DNA of 13,285 nucleotides from Candidatus Heimdallarchaeota archaeon (GTDB lineage: Archaea; Asgardarchaeota; Heimdallarchaeia; JABLTI01). Numbering within the stretch: the stretch's first letter is position 1; each line of letters starts with the position of its first letter. The translations under genes and the position numbers were made by a program. The stretch spans positions 1-13,285 of the forward strand of contig DAOVHJ010000030.1 in NCBI GenBank assembly GCA_030671945.1. Direction: 5' to 3'. Below the pieces are notes generated by a model, which saw only the letters and a program-made list of their open reading frames with translations, had not been told where the DNA came from and did no database searches. Below, in pieces: positions 6,486 through 13,285 of the stretch.

Positions 6486-7073
6486 ATGAGTTCAGCAGAT
6501 GAAGCGGCATTTTTCAAAGTTCTAATTGTAGGTGATGGAGCTGTTGGAAAAACAAGCATTTGTACACACATAACAACGCAAGAGTTTTTCGCAGATTATC
6601 ACTTAACTGTGGGATGTGATTTCTTTATTAAACGATTATACGTCAATAATATTAGTGTGACACTTCAAATTTTTGATATAGGTGGTCAAGATCACTTTGC
6701 TAGAATGAGATCAGCTTTCGCAGATGGAGCAAAAGGTATTTTCTTAGCATTTGATGTTACTCGGAGAGATAGTTTTTATAGTCTTGAGAAATGGATCAAT
6801 TCTGTTCAAGAAGGATTAGATCCCAAGGCTCCTAAAGTACTAATCGCAACAAAATCTGATTTAAAAGCTGAAGCTGAAATTTGGAAAGATGATGTCGATA
6901 GTTTAGAAGGATTTAGTGTAGACGCTTATTTTGATACTTCTTCTTTAACTGGTGATGGCGTTCCTGAAGCATTTGAAACAATGGCAAGACTTCTTATGGC
7001 AAGATACAAAGAAGAAGAGTACATGAAAACAGCTCAGCAAATTAAATTTGTTGAAGGTTTTTATCGAACTTGA
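6486..7073 (+). CDS. Ras/Rab-like small GTPase
   Basis: This is a 195-residue GTP-binding switch protein. The G1 loop is GDGAVGKT (16-23), G2 is the threonine of YHLTVG (T41), G3 is DIGGQDH (64-70), G4 is TKSD (122-125) and G5 is TSSLTG (151-156). G3 is DxGGQ, as in Arf, Roc and G-alpha families, instead of the DTAGQ of Ras and Rab, while the rest reads as Rab/Ras. Q68 matches the catalytic Ras Q61. There is no C-terminal cysteine, so no prenylation; membrane attachment would need a partner. An SD-like AGGTG and ATG define the start, with the same GGTGAAAAAATG layout as mtd. Expanded families of such GTPases are a hallmark of Asgard archaea. Effectors and GAPs are unknown; the HEAT and membrane zinc-ribbon genes lie convergent to it. 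Confidence 0.92.
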   Translation: MSSADEAAFFKVLIVGDGAVGKTSICTHITTQEFFADYHLTVGCDFFIKRLYVNNISVTLQIFDIGGQDHFARMRSAFADGAKGIFLAFDVTRRDSFYSLEKWINSVQEGLDPKAPKVLIATKSDLKAEAEIWKDDVDSLEGFSVDAYFDTSSLTGDGVPEAFETMARLLMARYKEEEYMKTAQQIKFVEGFYRT

Positions 7074-7093
7074 AAAAATCAGAAAATGAATGT

Positions 7094-7119
7094 ATTGAGA
7101 AGTTTATGTTCTTCTCAAT
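7094..7119. terminator. Hairpin between convergent genes, possible terminator
   Basis: ATTGAGAAG (7094-7102) and CTTCTCAAT (7111-7119) form a perfect 9-bp stem around an 8-base loop, in the gap between the GTPase stop and the stop of the membrane protein gene. On the minus strand it is followed by T-rich sequence (complement of 7069-7089); on the plus strand no T-run follows. It may end the leftward transcript or block read-through. Confidence 0.4.
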
Positions 7120-7829
7120 CAATGCCCAATATAGCTTCCGCATTTTGGACAATAGCTTGTTTCAGTGTCAATTTTTTCTCCACATGTTTGACAAATACTA
7201 GTTGTCTTCTTTGATTCTAGTTCTTCATCAACATCTACGATTTTGACATCATGCATTTTTGATTTACGAATTGTCTCTTTATGTTTTCTTTTTCGTTCTT
7301 CTTCTTGTTGTTTTTTCACACCACTATTATATCTCATTTCTGGACATTCGTTTACAATGCGTTTCCAATTTCCAAAAGTCAACCTATAAATTACATTTGT
7401 AAGTAATCGCCATTCTTCAATATAGATAAAGATTGGAAAGATTAGTCCTAATGAAACAGTTGTTAGTATCCAATTTCCAAAGGCTATGAAATTTCCAATG
7501 AAAACATAATAAAGACAACCAAAGTCGCGATACACCTCTTCTTTTTCATGGATTGCTCCGTAGAGAAAAGCAGAATTAAAATAGACCCAATAATAAAGTG
7601 CTTTTGGAGGTCTTCCACGACTAAGAATTACTATAAAATAATAAGGTAATAGGATTAGGTGCCCTGGTAGAACAACCATATTTAAAATGAAAGCTACTAA
7701 TGGTGCATATGTGAAATAGGCAAAACAAGTTCTTCTTGGTATACAGACAGTTCTTAAACCTGGGATTTTGAATTCATAGTTTTGACTTACATCTGACACT
7801 TTGACCACATCACTGTTTATATCTTTCAA
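7119..7829 (-). CDS. Membrane protein with C-terminal zinc ribbon
   Basis: This unrecognised protein has up to 236 residues. After a short N-terminus it has hydrophobic stretches at about 36-69 (long enough for two passes), 76-93 and 106-136. A basic, charged coiled segment follows (about 172-195, QQEEERKRKHKE), then a zinc ribbon with CQTC and CPKC (C213, C216, C227, C230) and GSYIGH at the end. The positive-inside rule puts the ribbon in the cytoplasm. Zinc-ribbon tails of this kind are common in archaeal membrane proteins of unknown role. The start is uncertain: TTG at 7827-7829 has no SD. A TTTTATA directly before that TTG would place a transcription start near the in-frame GTG at 7806-7808 (residue 8), which could be a leaderless start. 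It lies 35 bases after the HEAT gene and is probably co-transcribed with it. Confidence 0.75.
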   Translation of the reverse strand: MKDINSDVVKVSDVSQNYEFKIPGLRTVCIPRRTCFAYFTYAPLVAFILNMVVLPGHLILLPYYFIVILSRGRPPKALYYWVYFNSAFLYGAIHEKEEVYRDFGCLYYVFIGNFIAFGNWILTTVSLGLIFPIFIYIEEWRLLTNVIYRLTFGNWKRIVNECPEMRYNSGVKKQQEEERKRKHKETIRKSKMHDVKIVDVDEELESKKTTSICQTCGEKIDTETSYCPKCGSYIGH

Positions 7830-7864
7830 TTATAAAATAGTTTGTAATTAATTCTTTTTCTGGC

Positions 7865-10285
7865 TTATTTGCCATTCTTCTTACCAAGATTATGTTTAAG
7901 TATCCAATCAGGGGAATCATTAATCGCTTTCTTTAATTTTGTAATTTGACTAGAATCGATTTTTAGCAGTAAATTAAAAATCTCTCTTGCTCTTAGGAAA
8001 TCTGTGACATCAAACAATCCGACTAATTCATTTATTGCGAACTGATCTTCTGTTTTTGCTAACATAATTAAGGCATCTTTGTATAAATCTTCGTCAATTG
8101 GGTGTTCTATTAAATCTTTTATTTGAGAAATTGGTAATGGCGCAGTTGTTACTTTTAATGATTCAATTGTACTATCAAGAATCGTTATTTTTTTGAATTG
8201 TTCCCCGAGCTCAGAAAGCCATTCTTCATCTTCTTTATCTTCTTCGATTTCTGATTGCATTTCAGAGGTTTCGTAAATATCTGTCTCAGTTGTTCTTTCA
8301 AAGAAATCAATTTGTTCTGGAACATCGTGATCAAATGTTATGAAATCCTCTCTTAATTCAAGTGGTTTTGAGGATTCAGAATTCAAGCGATCAATCCATC
8401 GATAAATCTCACTCTCAGCGAGTTTTTTGTCAGAAGCAGCTATTTTTTCACTAACTTTATGAGTTGCACCAATTTCTTCTGCTTCCCTTTTCTTAGTATT
8501 TGTTGTGCTCTCATCATATTCATCTTCATCCCATCTATTTTCATAGACTACGTCAACTGCTCCTGCTAATTCAAGTATTCCCTCTTCAATAGCTTGATAG
8601 ATTGATTTCACAAAAATTGGTATAACAGTCTGCGAATTTAGGGTGCCAAGCGCGGATATCGCTTCTCTTTGGACACTCATAAATGATTCCTGTAAGGATA
8701 AGTTAACGAGTTTTTCTTCTATTGTATCATTTAAGACATTTAATGATTTAATACTGTTGATTGCCTGATATCTTATCTTTGGATCATAATCATCTAACGC
8801 ATCTTGAAGTGATGATAATGCTTTTTCATGCCTTAGATTACCTAAAGCAAATAACGCATTCCAATAATACAATTCAGTAAAATCATAATTAAACCAGCTT
8901 AATACATCCAGATTGAAGGACTGATTGATTGTTCGGAGAAGTTCATTATCAAAATCATCAATATAATCTACATCGGAATGCATTAGATTAGATTCTTGAG
9001 ATGAATTATTTCTCTTATCAGTATTGACTTTTCTATTAATTTCTGAAATTATATAATCAACTGATAAAACACTACCTATCTTTCCCAAGCAATTGATTAA
9101 TTCATAGTCTTGTTCAGGAGGTATTTTCTTCTCTTTGGCAATTCCTAGTAATTTTGGTTCAAATTCATTCAATTGAAAATTCCCAATAATTCTTAAGGCT
9201 AAAATAAATTCTTCATTATCTGGGGATAAGCAACTAGAGACATAAGCTCTGAGATATTCAAAGATATTTTCATTTGGGAATTTATTCAATATTTTCCAAG
9301 ATTTGGTTATTTGATCTCTAATTTCCTGTTTGACAGAAAAAGGATCTACATCGAAATGAAGTTCTTTAACAGCGTTTTTTATGTTATAAGTTGTCTTGAT
9401 TAAATCTATAGTTGGTTCTATTTCTATTAATTGTAACAATTTTTCAGATGTATTTTTGAGATCAATTTCAGCTACTAATTCTATATCATATGAAAGGATA
9501 GCTGAAATGGCATTTAGGAATTTATATGTTATAGGTTGGAGAAAGTCATCATTTGAATCCAAAAACAAAGCAGGTTTTATACCTAACCAAGCTAATTCAC
9601 GTGCAATATAGATAGATTTTGAAAATGAAGTATTAAAATCAAATTCTTTGTTTTTGAATAACCATAGCGCTGCTAACGGATTGCCTTTTTGCACGAGTAT
9701 TTTAGCAATTGCCTGTCGTTGAATATGATTTTTACTTAGGAAAACAAATTTTGTACTCAAGAGATTTACGATTTTAGGATCACTCATTAATCCAAAAGAG
9801 AAATAGGCATCTTCAAATAAAATATCATAATTTGACATTTTCTCGATTTCATCAAAGAAATCATCACGATCGAAATAGCCAGCCATGAAAAGACCGATTC
9901 TTCTTTCCTCAGCAATAGGTGATTGTAATAATCTAAGAATGTTTGAACTAATGTGTTCATCGAAATTACTGACATCGAGTTTACTGAAAATTTTGATGAG
10001 TGAAAGTGATAAAGAGATGGAGCTTCCTATAATGTGTGCAAGAGATAGAATATCGATAATCATGTGAAAATCCATTTTTCTCGAGATTACTTCAATAATT
10101 TTTTCAGCTTCAAAAGGTGTAAGTTTATAGTAATTATCTGTAAAGATTTTCCAATTCTCAATATCATATGAGAGAAGATATTTTGAGACAGCCTTATCGT
10201 AATCTTTTGAAGATAAAGCAGTCATTACCTCACGAGAGTACTTGTCCAAACTACACTTCACCAAATTCTCTAATTGAAGACGCAA
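7865..10285 (-). CDS. Large HEAT-repeat (alpha-solenoid) protein with acidic linker
   Basis: This 806-residue, largely helical protein has no signal peptide or clear membrane segment, so it is probably cytoplasmic. The clearest repeats are at about 474-512 (LFALGNLRHEKALSSL then DPKIRYQAINSI) and 535-562 (VQREAISALGTL then IPIFVKSI), typical of HEAT/PBS-lyase-like units. Regions 60-130, 150-215 and 355-415 look like more degenerate repeats. Residues about 583-700 form an acidic, low-complexity linker (SEIEEDKEDEEW), followed by another helical block (715-790) and a lysine-rich end. Such solenoids act as scaffolds; no catalytic motif is seen. The start is uncertain: TTG at 10283-10285 has no SD, while the in-frame GTG at 10259-10261 lies better with respect to the minus-strand TATA at 10299-10306. 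The gene is upstream of the membrane zinc-ribbon gene and divergent from the Ca-repeat protein. Confidence 0.8.
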   Translation of the reverse strand: MRLQLENLVKCSLDKYSREVMTALSSKDYDKAVSKYLLSYDIENWKIFTDNYYKLTPFEAEKIIEVISRKMDFHMIIDILSLAHIIGSSISLSLSLIKIFSKLDVSNFDEHISSNILRLLQSPIAEERRIGLFMAGYFDRDDFFDEIEKMSNYDILFEDAYFSFGLMSDPKIVNLLSTKFVFLSKNHIQRQAIAKILVQKGNPLAALWLFKNKEFDFNTSFSKSIYIARELAWLGIKPALFLDSNDDFLQPITYKFLNAISAILSYDIELVAEIDLKNTSEKLLQLIEIEPTIDLIKTTYNIKNAVKELHFDVDPFSVKQEIRDQITKSWKILNKFPNENIFEYLRAYVSSCLSPDNEEFILALRIIGNFQLNEFEPKLLGIAKEKKIPPEQDYELINCLGKIGSVLSVDYIISEINRKVNTDKRNNSSQESNLMHSDVDYIDDFDNELLRTINQSFNLDVLSWFNYDFTELYYWNALFALGNLRHEKALSSLQDALDDYDPKIRYQAINSIKSLNVLNDTIEEKLVNLSLQESFMSVQREAISALGTLNSQTVIPIFVKSIYQAIEEGILELAGAVDVVYENRWDEDEYDESTTNTKKREAEEIGATHKVSEKIAASDKKLAESEIYRWIDRLNSESSKPLELREDFITFDHDVPEQIDFFERTTETDIYETSEMQSEIEEDKEDEEWLSELGEQFKKITILDSTIESLKVTTAPLPISQIKDLIEHPIDEDLYKDALIMLAKTEDQFAINELVGLFDVTDFLRAREIFNLLLKIDSSQITKLKKAINDSPDWILKHNLGKKNGK

Positions 10286-10506
10286 CGGTCAGAATTGACT
10301 TTAAAATCTTTGGATAAATTACGGATATTGATAACAAAACTAGTTTCTGAAAAAATATATCGCTTATAATGAATATTCCTAAGTAACGATAATCTTTATA
10401 GTGACGAATGTTAACTGTTGCAGCTGATATTCAAGAGGAAAGAATATTTTAGGCTAAAAAATAGTAGGTCTAGATTATAAAAGTTGAATATCAGAAACAG
10501 TTTGGG
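10286..10506. promoter_or_regulatory. Divergent intergenic region with inverted repeat and promoters
   Basis: This gap of 221 bases holds no ORF of note. A minus-strand TATA-like TTTTAAAG (10299-10306) fits the HEAT gene. A plus-strand GATTATAAAAG (10473-10483) fits the surface-protein gene. A perfect 11-bp inverted repeat, CTGATATTCAA (10424-10434) and TTGAATATCAG (10484-10494), brackets the plus-strand TATA region. Confidence 0.5.
10473..10483 (+). promoter_or_regulatory. TATA box of the Ca-repeat surface protein gene
   Basis: GATTATAAAAG is the strongest TATA match in the window. Initiation about 25 bases downstream would fall at 10503-10508, on the TTG start at 10507, and there is no SD. 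This predicts a leaderless mRNA, unless translation starts at the in-frame TTG at 10516. Confidence 0.55.
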
Positions 10507-11823
10507 TTGGTATATTTGAACGCCTTTGGCTTAAAAATAAAAAATGGGATTCTAAAGAGTAACTACTCATATCTAATTATCTTAATTGGTATTTTGAGTA
10601 TTGCTTTTTTATCAGCTCAAATAAGATTCCCCAATACAAATCAAGAAGTTATAATTATAGATCCTAATAATGATCACTGGGAAATACCTACAGAAGCACA
10701 AATGCACAAATCAATAGGTAATATCAAAATCAATGATGATGATGATAAAGAGGATTTGGATAACGACGGCTTGCCAGATAGTGAAGAATACAAATACCAA
10801 TGTAATCCTAATATACCAGATTCCGATGGAGATGGTTTACTAGACGGTGCGGAAGTCTATATTTACAAGACACTTCCGAGTAGAACAGATTCCGATAATG
10901 ACTATTTATGGGATTCATGGGAAATATTCACCTATTTCACTCATCCAATGTTATACGATACAGATCAAGACGGTTTGTGTGATGGTATAGAAGTTTTAAA
11001 ACACAAAAGCAATCCTTTTCACTCTGATACAGATTACGATAGTCTTGATGACTACTCCGAAGTAAGAACTTATTTTACAGATATTCATTGTCCTGATACA
11101 GACAAAGACGGATTATCAGACGGAGATGAAATAAATACTTACAATTCTAATCCATTGAAGGCCGACACCGATGGAGATCTTCTAAAAGACGAATGGGAGG
11201 TAATGAACAATCATAACCCAAATAGATATGATAATTATCAACGGATATTTGGTTTATATGTTTCAATACCTGGTATAGCTCTTGCGTTAATATTTTTAGC
11301 CATTTTTGGGTCCCTAAGATTAAAAACAATTAATGTTTTTAGATTCAAATCAGATTTTGAGAAAGAAGCACAGATTGAACAAGATAAACAAGTACTCTTC
11401 GAACTCTTATCAAGAGTGCCTGAAGACCAAGAAATTGATGTACGGAAGCTAGCGGAATTAACTCATGAAACAGAGGATGAAATTCTTCGATTACTTTCTT
11501 GTATATTTGATTCGGACGGAGACAATGGTTCCGAACTAACTACAAATGACATTGTTTTTAAAACAAGTTCAGAGAAACAAGACTTCAGTATTACTTGCTT
11601 CTACTGTAATAATCCAGTTGATATAAAGAAGGATCAATGCGATTACTGTGAAGAAAAGATTGTTCGTTGTAAGGAATGCGATGCGATAGTTACTTACACA
11701 GATGTCTATGCTGTATGCACCAGCTGTGGTGTTATAGGCGAACCTGAAGACATTACTGGTTTCCTATCTGTAGAGATTATTTGTGAGAAATGCCTGGTTC
11801 AAAGCAGATATTTTTACGTTTAA
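10507..11823 (+). CDS. Surface protein with seven Ca-binding repeats, TM and cytoplasmic zinc module
   Basis: The protein has 438 residues. A hydrophobic signal anchor (about 22-39) is followed by seven thrombospondin type 3-like DxDxDG repeats starting at residues 83, 105, 128, 151, 174, 197 and 220, with a spacing of 22 then 23 throughout; examples are DSDGDGLLDGAE and DTDKDGLSDGDE. A second membrane segment (about 247-270) leads to a cytoplasmic part: a helical, possibly winged-helix segment (295-335, with DVRKLAELTHETEDEILRLL) and five CxxC pairs (C364/367, C378/381, C388/391, C404/407, C426/429), probably two or more zinc ribbons. The architecture joins an extracellular calcium-rich arm to an intracellular zinc and possibly nucleic-acid or protein-binding module, which suggests a sensor or anchored adhesin. 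Repeats 3, 5 and 7 lack the usual glycine. The start is TTG, probably leaderless. No known family is recognised over its full length. Confidence 0.87.
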   Translation: MVYLNAFGLKIKNGILKSNYSYLIILIGILSIAFLSAQIRFPNTNQEVIIIDPNNDHWEIPTEAQMHKSIGNIKINDDDDKEDLDNDGLPDSEEYKYQCNPNIPDSDGDGLLDGAEVYIYKTLPSRTDSDNDYLWDSWEIFTYFTHPMLYDTDQDGLCDGIEVLKHKSNPFHSDTDYDSLDDYSEVRTYFTDIHCPDTDKDGLSDGDEINTYNSNPLKADTDGDLLKDEWEVMNNHNPNRYDNYQRIFGLYVSIPGIALALIFLAIFGSLRLKTINVFRFKSDFEKEAQIEQDKQVLFELLSRVPEDQEIDVRKLAELTHETEDEILRLLSCIFDSDGDNGSELTTNDIVFKTSSEKQDFSITCFYCNNPVDIKKDQCDYCEEKIVRCKECDAIVTYTDVYAVCTSCGVIGEPEDITGFLSVEIICEKCLVQSRYFYV

Positions 11824-11828
11824 CGAAC

Positions 11829-11852
11829 TCTTTCCTTTTTTCCTTTTTTCTT
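11829..11852 (+). terminator. U-rich terminator after the Ca-repeat surface gene
   Basis: Repeated T-runs separated by CC (within CTTTCCTTTTTTCCTTTTTT) begin a few bases after the stop codon. This is a good archaeal terminator candidate. Confidence 0.55.
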
Positions 11853-11876
11853 AAATACGGTATTTCATCAGAACAA

Positions 11877-11911
11877 TTTTAAAATACAGAAACGGAATAG
11901 TCTTCTAGGTG
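11877..11911 (+). promoter_or_regulatory. TATA-like element and SD of the 372-residue protein gene
   Basis: TTTTAAAATA (11877-11886) is a TATA candidate, with an alternative at about 11850-11858 (CTTAAATAC). AGGTG (11907-11911) stands 6 bases before the ATG at 11918, which identifies that ATG as the start; the GTG at 11909 is part of the SD. Confidence 0.5.
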
Positions 11912-11917
11912 CTTTCT

Positions 11918-13036
11918 ATGAAGAAAATGGTAATGCTTGCTCGAGAGATAACAAAGAAAGAAATAGATTTAGGTATAGGAACAGAGAGAAGCAGTACAAG
12001 ACTTTCACCTATTTTTAAAACGTTAAACCTAAACATACCTATTAAGAACAACGAAAAATATACTCCAGAGATTCCAATCAATCCTTTTGATGGGACACCA
12101 ATGTTAGTTATGCCTCTTCTATTTATTCCACATGATGAATCCTATCTTTTTGGCACTCCTTCAATTATTGAGAAGGCTGGAAAACAAGAATTACAACCAA
12201 CAAAGGTCTTTTCTGATCCCGGTAAGGGAACCGGTTCTCCGATTATTGCGACATCATTAATTTCAGACGATGATGATATTCTTATCGTTGCTGCTTGTGA
12301 TCAATACCATAGTCCAGCAGTGAAATCAGCTGTTAATAAAATACTAAAGAAAATGGAGAAAGAGGAGTTTCAAAGTGGCACAGTTCTAACAACAGGAACA
12401 AGAAATCCTGCTTTTAGTTACATAAAAGTGAAAGATGATAAAGCAATTGAGTTTATGCTAAAAGGAACAATTCCGAAGGATGATATGATAGCAGAAACAA
12501 TGATTGTTTGCGTTCGTAATAAGTATCTGAGAAAACAAATTCTTTCAAAGAAAGATGTAACAATCAAGCAACTAAAGGAAATTTATCCTTATTCAGAAGA
12601 AGAACTAAAGAAAATACAAATTCAATTACATGAAATCGCGAAGCTTATGGACACTTGTAAGGATGTTGACGAGTATTTGGCAAAATGCCCTTTCTGTGAT
12701 TTTTCAAAAGTAATTCATAGACTTTTAATTCCAAAAATGACTTATTCGACTGTTAGATATCAAGAAGAATGGGACGATTTAGGAGATTGGCAGAAAATCT
12801 ATCGATCACCAATTTATCCAAAAGATAAGAATGGTAATACTGTTTTTTCCATTCCGAAACTAATATCATATACTGATTGTGAAAATTCGGTTATAGCCAA
12901 TTTTACATATAATAAAATCATTGTAAGTGGTTTGAAAAATCGTATTTTCGCCATTGGTCCTAGAGGAACAATAGACTTACCTCTTGATATGAATCCTCAA
13001 GATTTCAAAAAAGAAGTAGTTAAAGTACAGATGTAA
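11918..13036 (+). CDS. Unrecognised 372-residue cytoplasmic protein
   Basis: I do not recognise a family. From the ATG at 11918 the protein has 372 residues, with no signal peptide or membrane segment. The N-terminal 45 residues are basic; 50-130 is a compact region with INPFDGTPMLVMPLLFIPHD and a glycine-rich SDPGKGTGSP (99-108). An acidic DDDD (117-120) precedes the strand ILIVAACDQY. A lysine-rich helical section (200-250) leads to a single CPFC pair (C257, C260) with no obvious partner pair. The C-terminal part (275-372) looks beta-rich (VIANFTYNKIIVSG, FAIGPRGTIDLP). The GKGTGS is not a full Walker A, since the GxxxxGK order is lacking. It follows the Ca-repeat gene after a terminator and is convergent with the gene at the right edge. 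Confidence 0.75.
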   Translation: MKKMVMLAREITKKEIDLGIGTERSSTRLSPIFKTLNLNIPIKNNEKYTPEIPINPFDGTPMLVMPLLFIPHDESYLFGTPSIIEKAGKQELQPTKVFSDPGKGTGSPIIATSLISDDDDILIVAACDQYHSPAVKSAVNKILKKMEKEEFQSGTVLTTGTRNPAFSYIKVKDDKAIEFMLKGTIPKDDMIAETMIVCVRNKYLRKQILSKKDVTIKQLKEIYPYSEEELKKIQIQLHEIAKLMDTCKDVDEYLAKCPFCDFSKVIHRLLIPKMTYSTVRYQEEWDDLGDWQKIYRSPIYPKDKNGNTVFSIPKLISYTDCENSVIANFTYNKIIVSGLKNRIFAIGPRGTIDLPLDMNPQDFKKEVVKVQM

Positions 13037-13038
13037 AA

Positions 13039-13285
13039 CTAATGATATTTCTCAACTTTTTCTAACGCGTATCTTAATATTCCTTTGAAGAAACGATGAT
13101 TTCCTAATTTCTCTTTACAAAAATCTACTAGACGATGTTCACTAATAGCTACTTTTGCTTCAACGAGAATTTGCTGATACACATAGGCGTTATGCATCGC
13201 TCTATTCTTAAATCCCTCATTTCCACTTAATTTCATTTTTCGTTCTATCTCTTCAAGTTCTTCATTGGAACAAATTGGACAGGAA
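13039..13285 (-). CDS. C-terminal end of a CxxC-containing protein, partial
   Basis: The frame is open from the right edge of the window to the stop at 13039-13041. Upstream of an internal ATG (13234-13236) it reads SCPICSNEELEEIERK, so this ATG is not the start and the gene continues beyond 13285. The visible 81 codons give a CPIC knuckle followed by a helical, basic tail (for example FCKEKLGNHRFFKGIL). The CPIC pair suggests the end of a zinc-binding domain. Function is unknown. It is convergent with the 372-residue gene, with a gap of 2 bases. Confidence 0.65.
   Translation of the reverse strand, partial: SCPICSNEELEEIERKMKLSGNEGFKNRAMHNAYVYQQILVEAKVAISEHRLVDFCKEKLGNHRFFKGILRYALEKVEKYH

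Noticed and set aside
9396..10067. Plus- and minus-strand short frames within the HEAT protein gene
   Set aside because: The long helical frame on the minus strand explains the region; the short frames lack start signals and repeat patterns.
11147..11329. 60-codon frame antisense to the Ca-repeat gene
   Set aside because: It overlaps the periodic DxDxDG repeats, which explain the reading of the plus strand.
12212..12241. Walker A motif in the 372-residue protein (GKGTGS)
   Set aside because: The order of residues does not match GxxxxGK[ST], and no Walker B is placed appropriately.
1..13285. tRNA, rRNA or CRISPR arrays
   Set aside because: No tRNA-like T-arm, rRNA-like stretch or regularly spaced repeats with unique spacers were seen on reading; the only regular repeats are the protein-coding Ca-repeats.

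Overview
The window looks archaeal, most probably from an AT-rich Asgard archaeon. The reasons are a Ras/Rab-like small GTPase with a complete G1-G5 set, an F420-dependent methylene-tetrahydromethanopterin dehydrogenase (Mtd), surface proteins with calcium-binding DxDxDG repeats, many zinc-ribbon proteins, TATA-type promoters with U-rich terminators, and Shine-Dalgarno (SD) sites mixed with TTG/GTG starts. The lineage is an inference from gene content; there is no rRNA or tRNA gene in the window to confirm it.

Layout. At 1-309 is the end of a calcium-repeat membrane protein that begins outside the window. At 306-1307 (-) is an APH/choline-kinase-like kinase. At 1444-3030 (+) is a fused [4Fe-4S] L-serine dehydratase. 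At 3031-3216 (-) is a truncated second copy of the kinase's N-terminus. At 3354-4172 (+) is a TIM-barrel sugar isomerase/AP-endonuclease-like protein. At 4201-4641 (-) is a DtxR/MntR regulator, divergent from mtd (4787-5662) and a DUF2225 zinc/TPR-like gene (5680-6336). At 6486-7073 (+) is the small GTPase. Convergent to it lie a membrane zinc-ribbon protein (7119-7829, -) and, upstream of that, a large HEAT-repeat protein (7865-10285, -). At 10507-11823 (+) is a surface protein with seven 23-residue Ca-repeats, a transmembrane segment and a ten-cysteine cytoplasmic zinc module. At 11918-13036 (+) is an unrecognised 372-residue protein. At 13039-13285 (-) is the end of a CPIC-containing protein that runs off the window.

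The most striking structure is a long, almost gap-free direct repeat (1121-1459 and 3030-3369). Each copy carries the 5' part of a kinase gene, the divergent promoter region and the first few codons of the rightward gene. The two copies flank the serine dehydratase gene, and homology in the second copy begins at that gene's stop codon. This suggests the dehydratase was placed in a duplicated kinase/isomerase divergent unit, took over its promoter and start, and left a kinase remnant behind. Other signals worth attention are a perfect 11-bp inverted repeat in front of the Ca-repeat surface protein, helically phased ATAGGAAT repeats between the metalloregulator and mtd, and the clustering of a small GTPase with HEAT and membrane zinc proteins.

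How the genes may work together: serine dehydratase supplies pyruvate and ammonia; Mtd acts in H4MPT-linked one-carbon metabolism and may be controlled by the neighbouring metal-sensing regulator; the GTPase, HEAT and membrane proteins could form a membrane-associated regulatory set. Only the enzyme family assignments are strong. The links between genes are inference.
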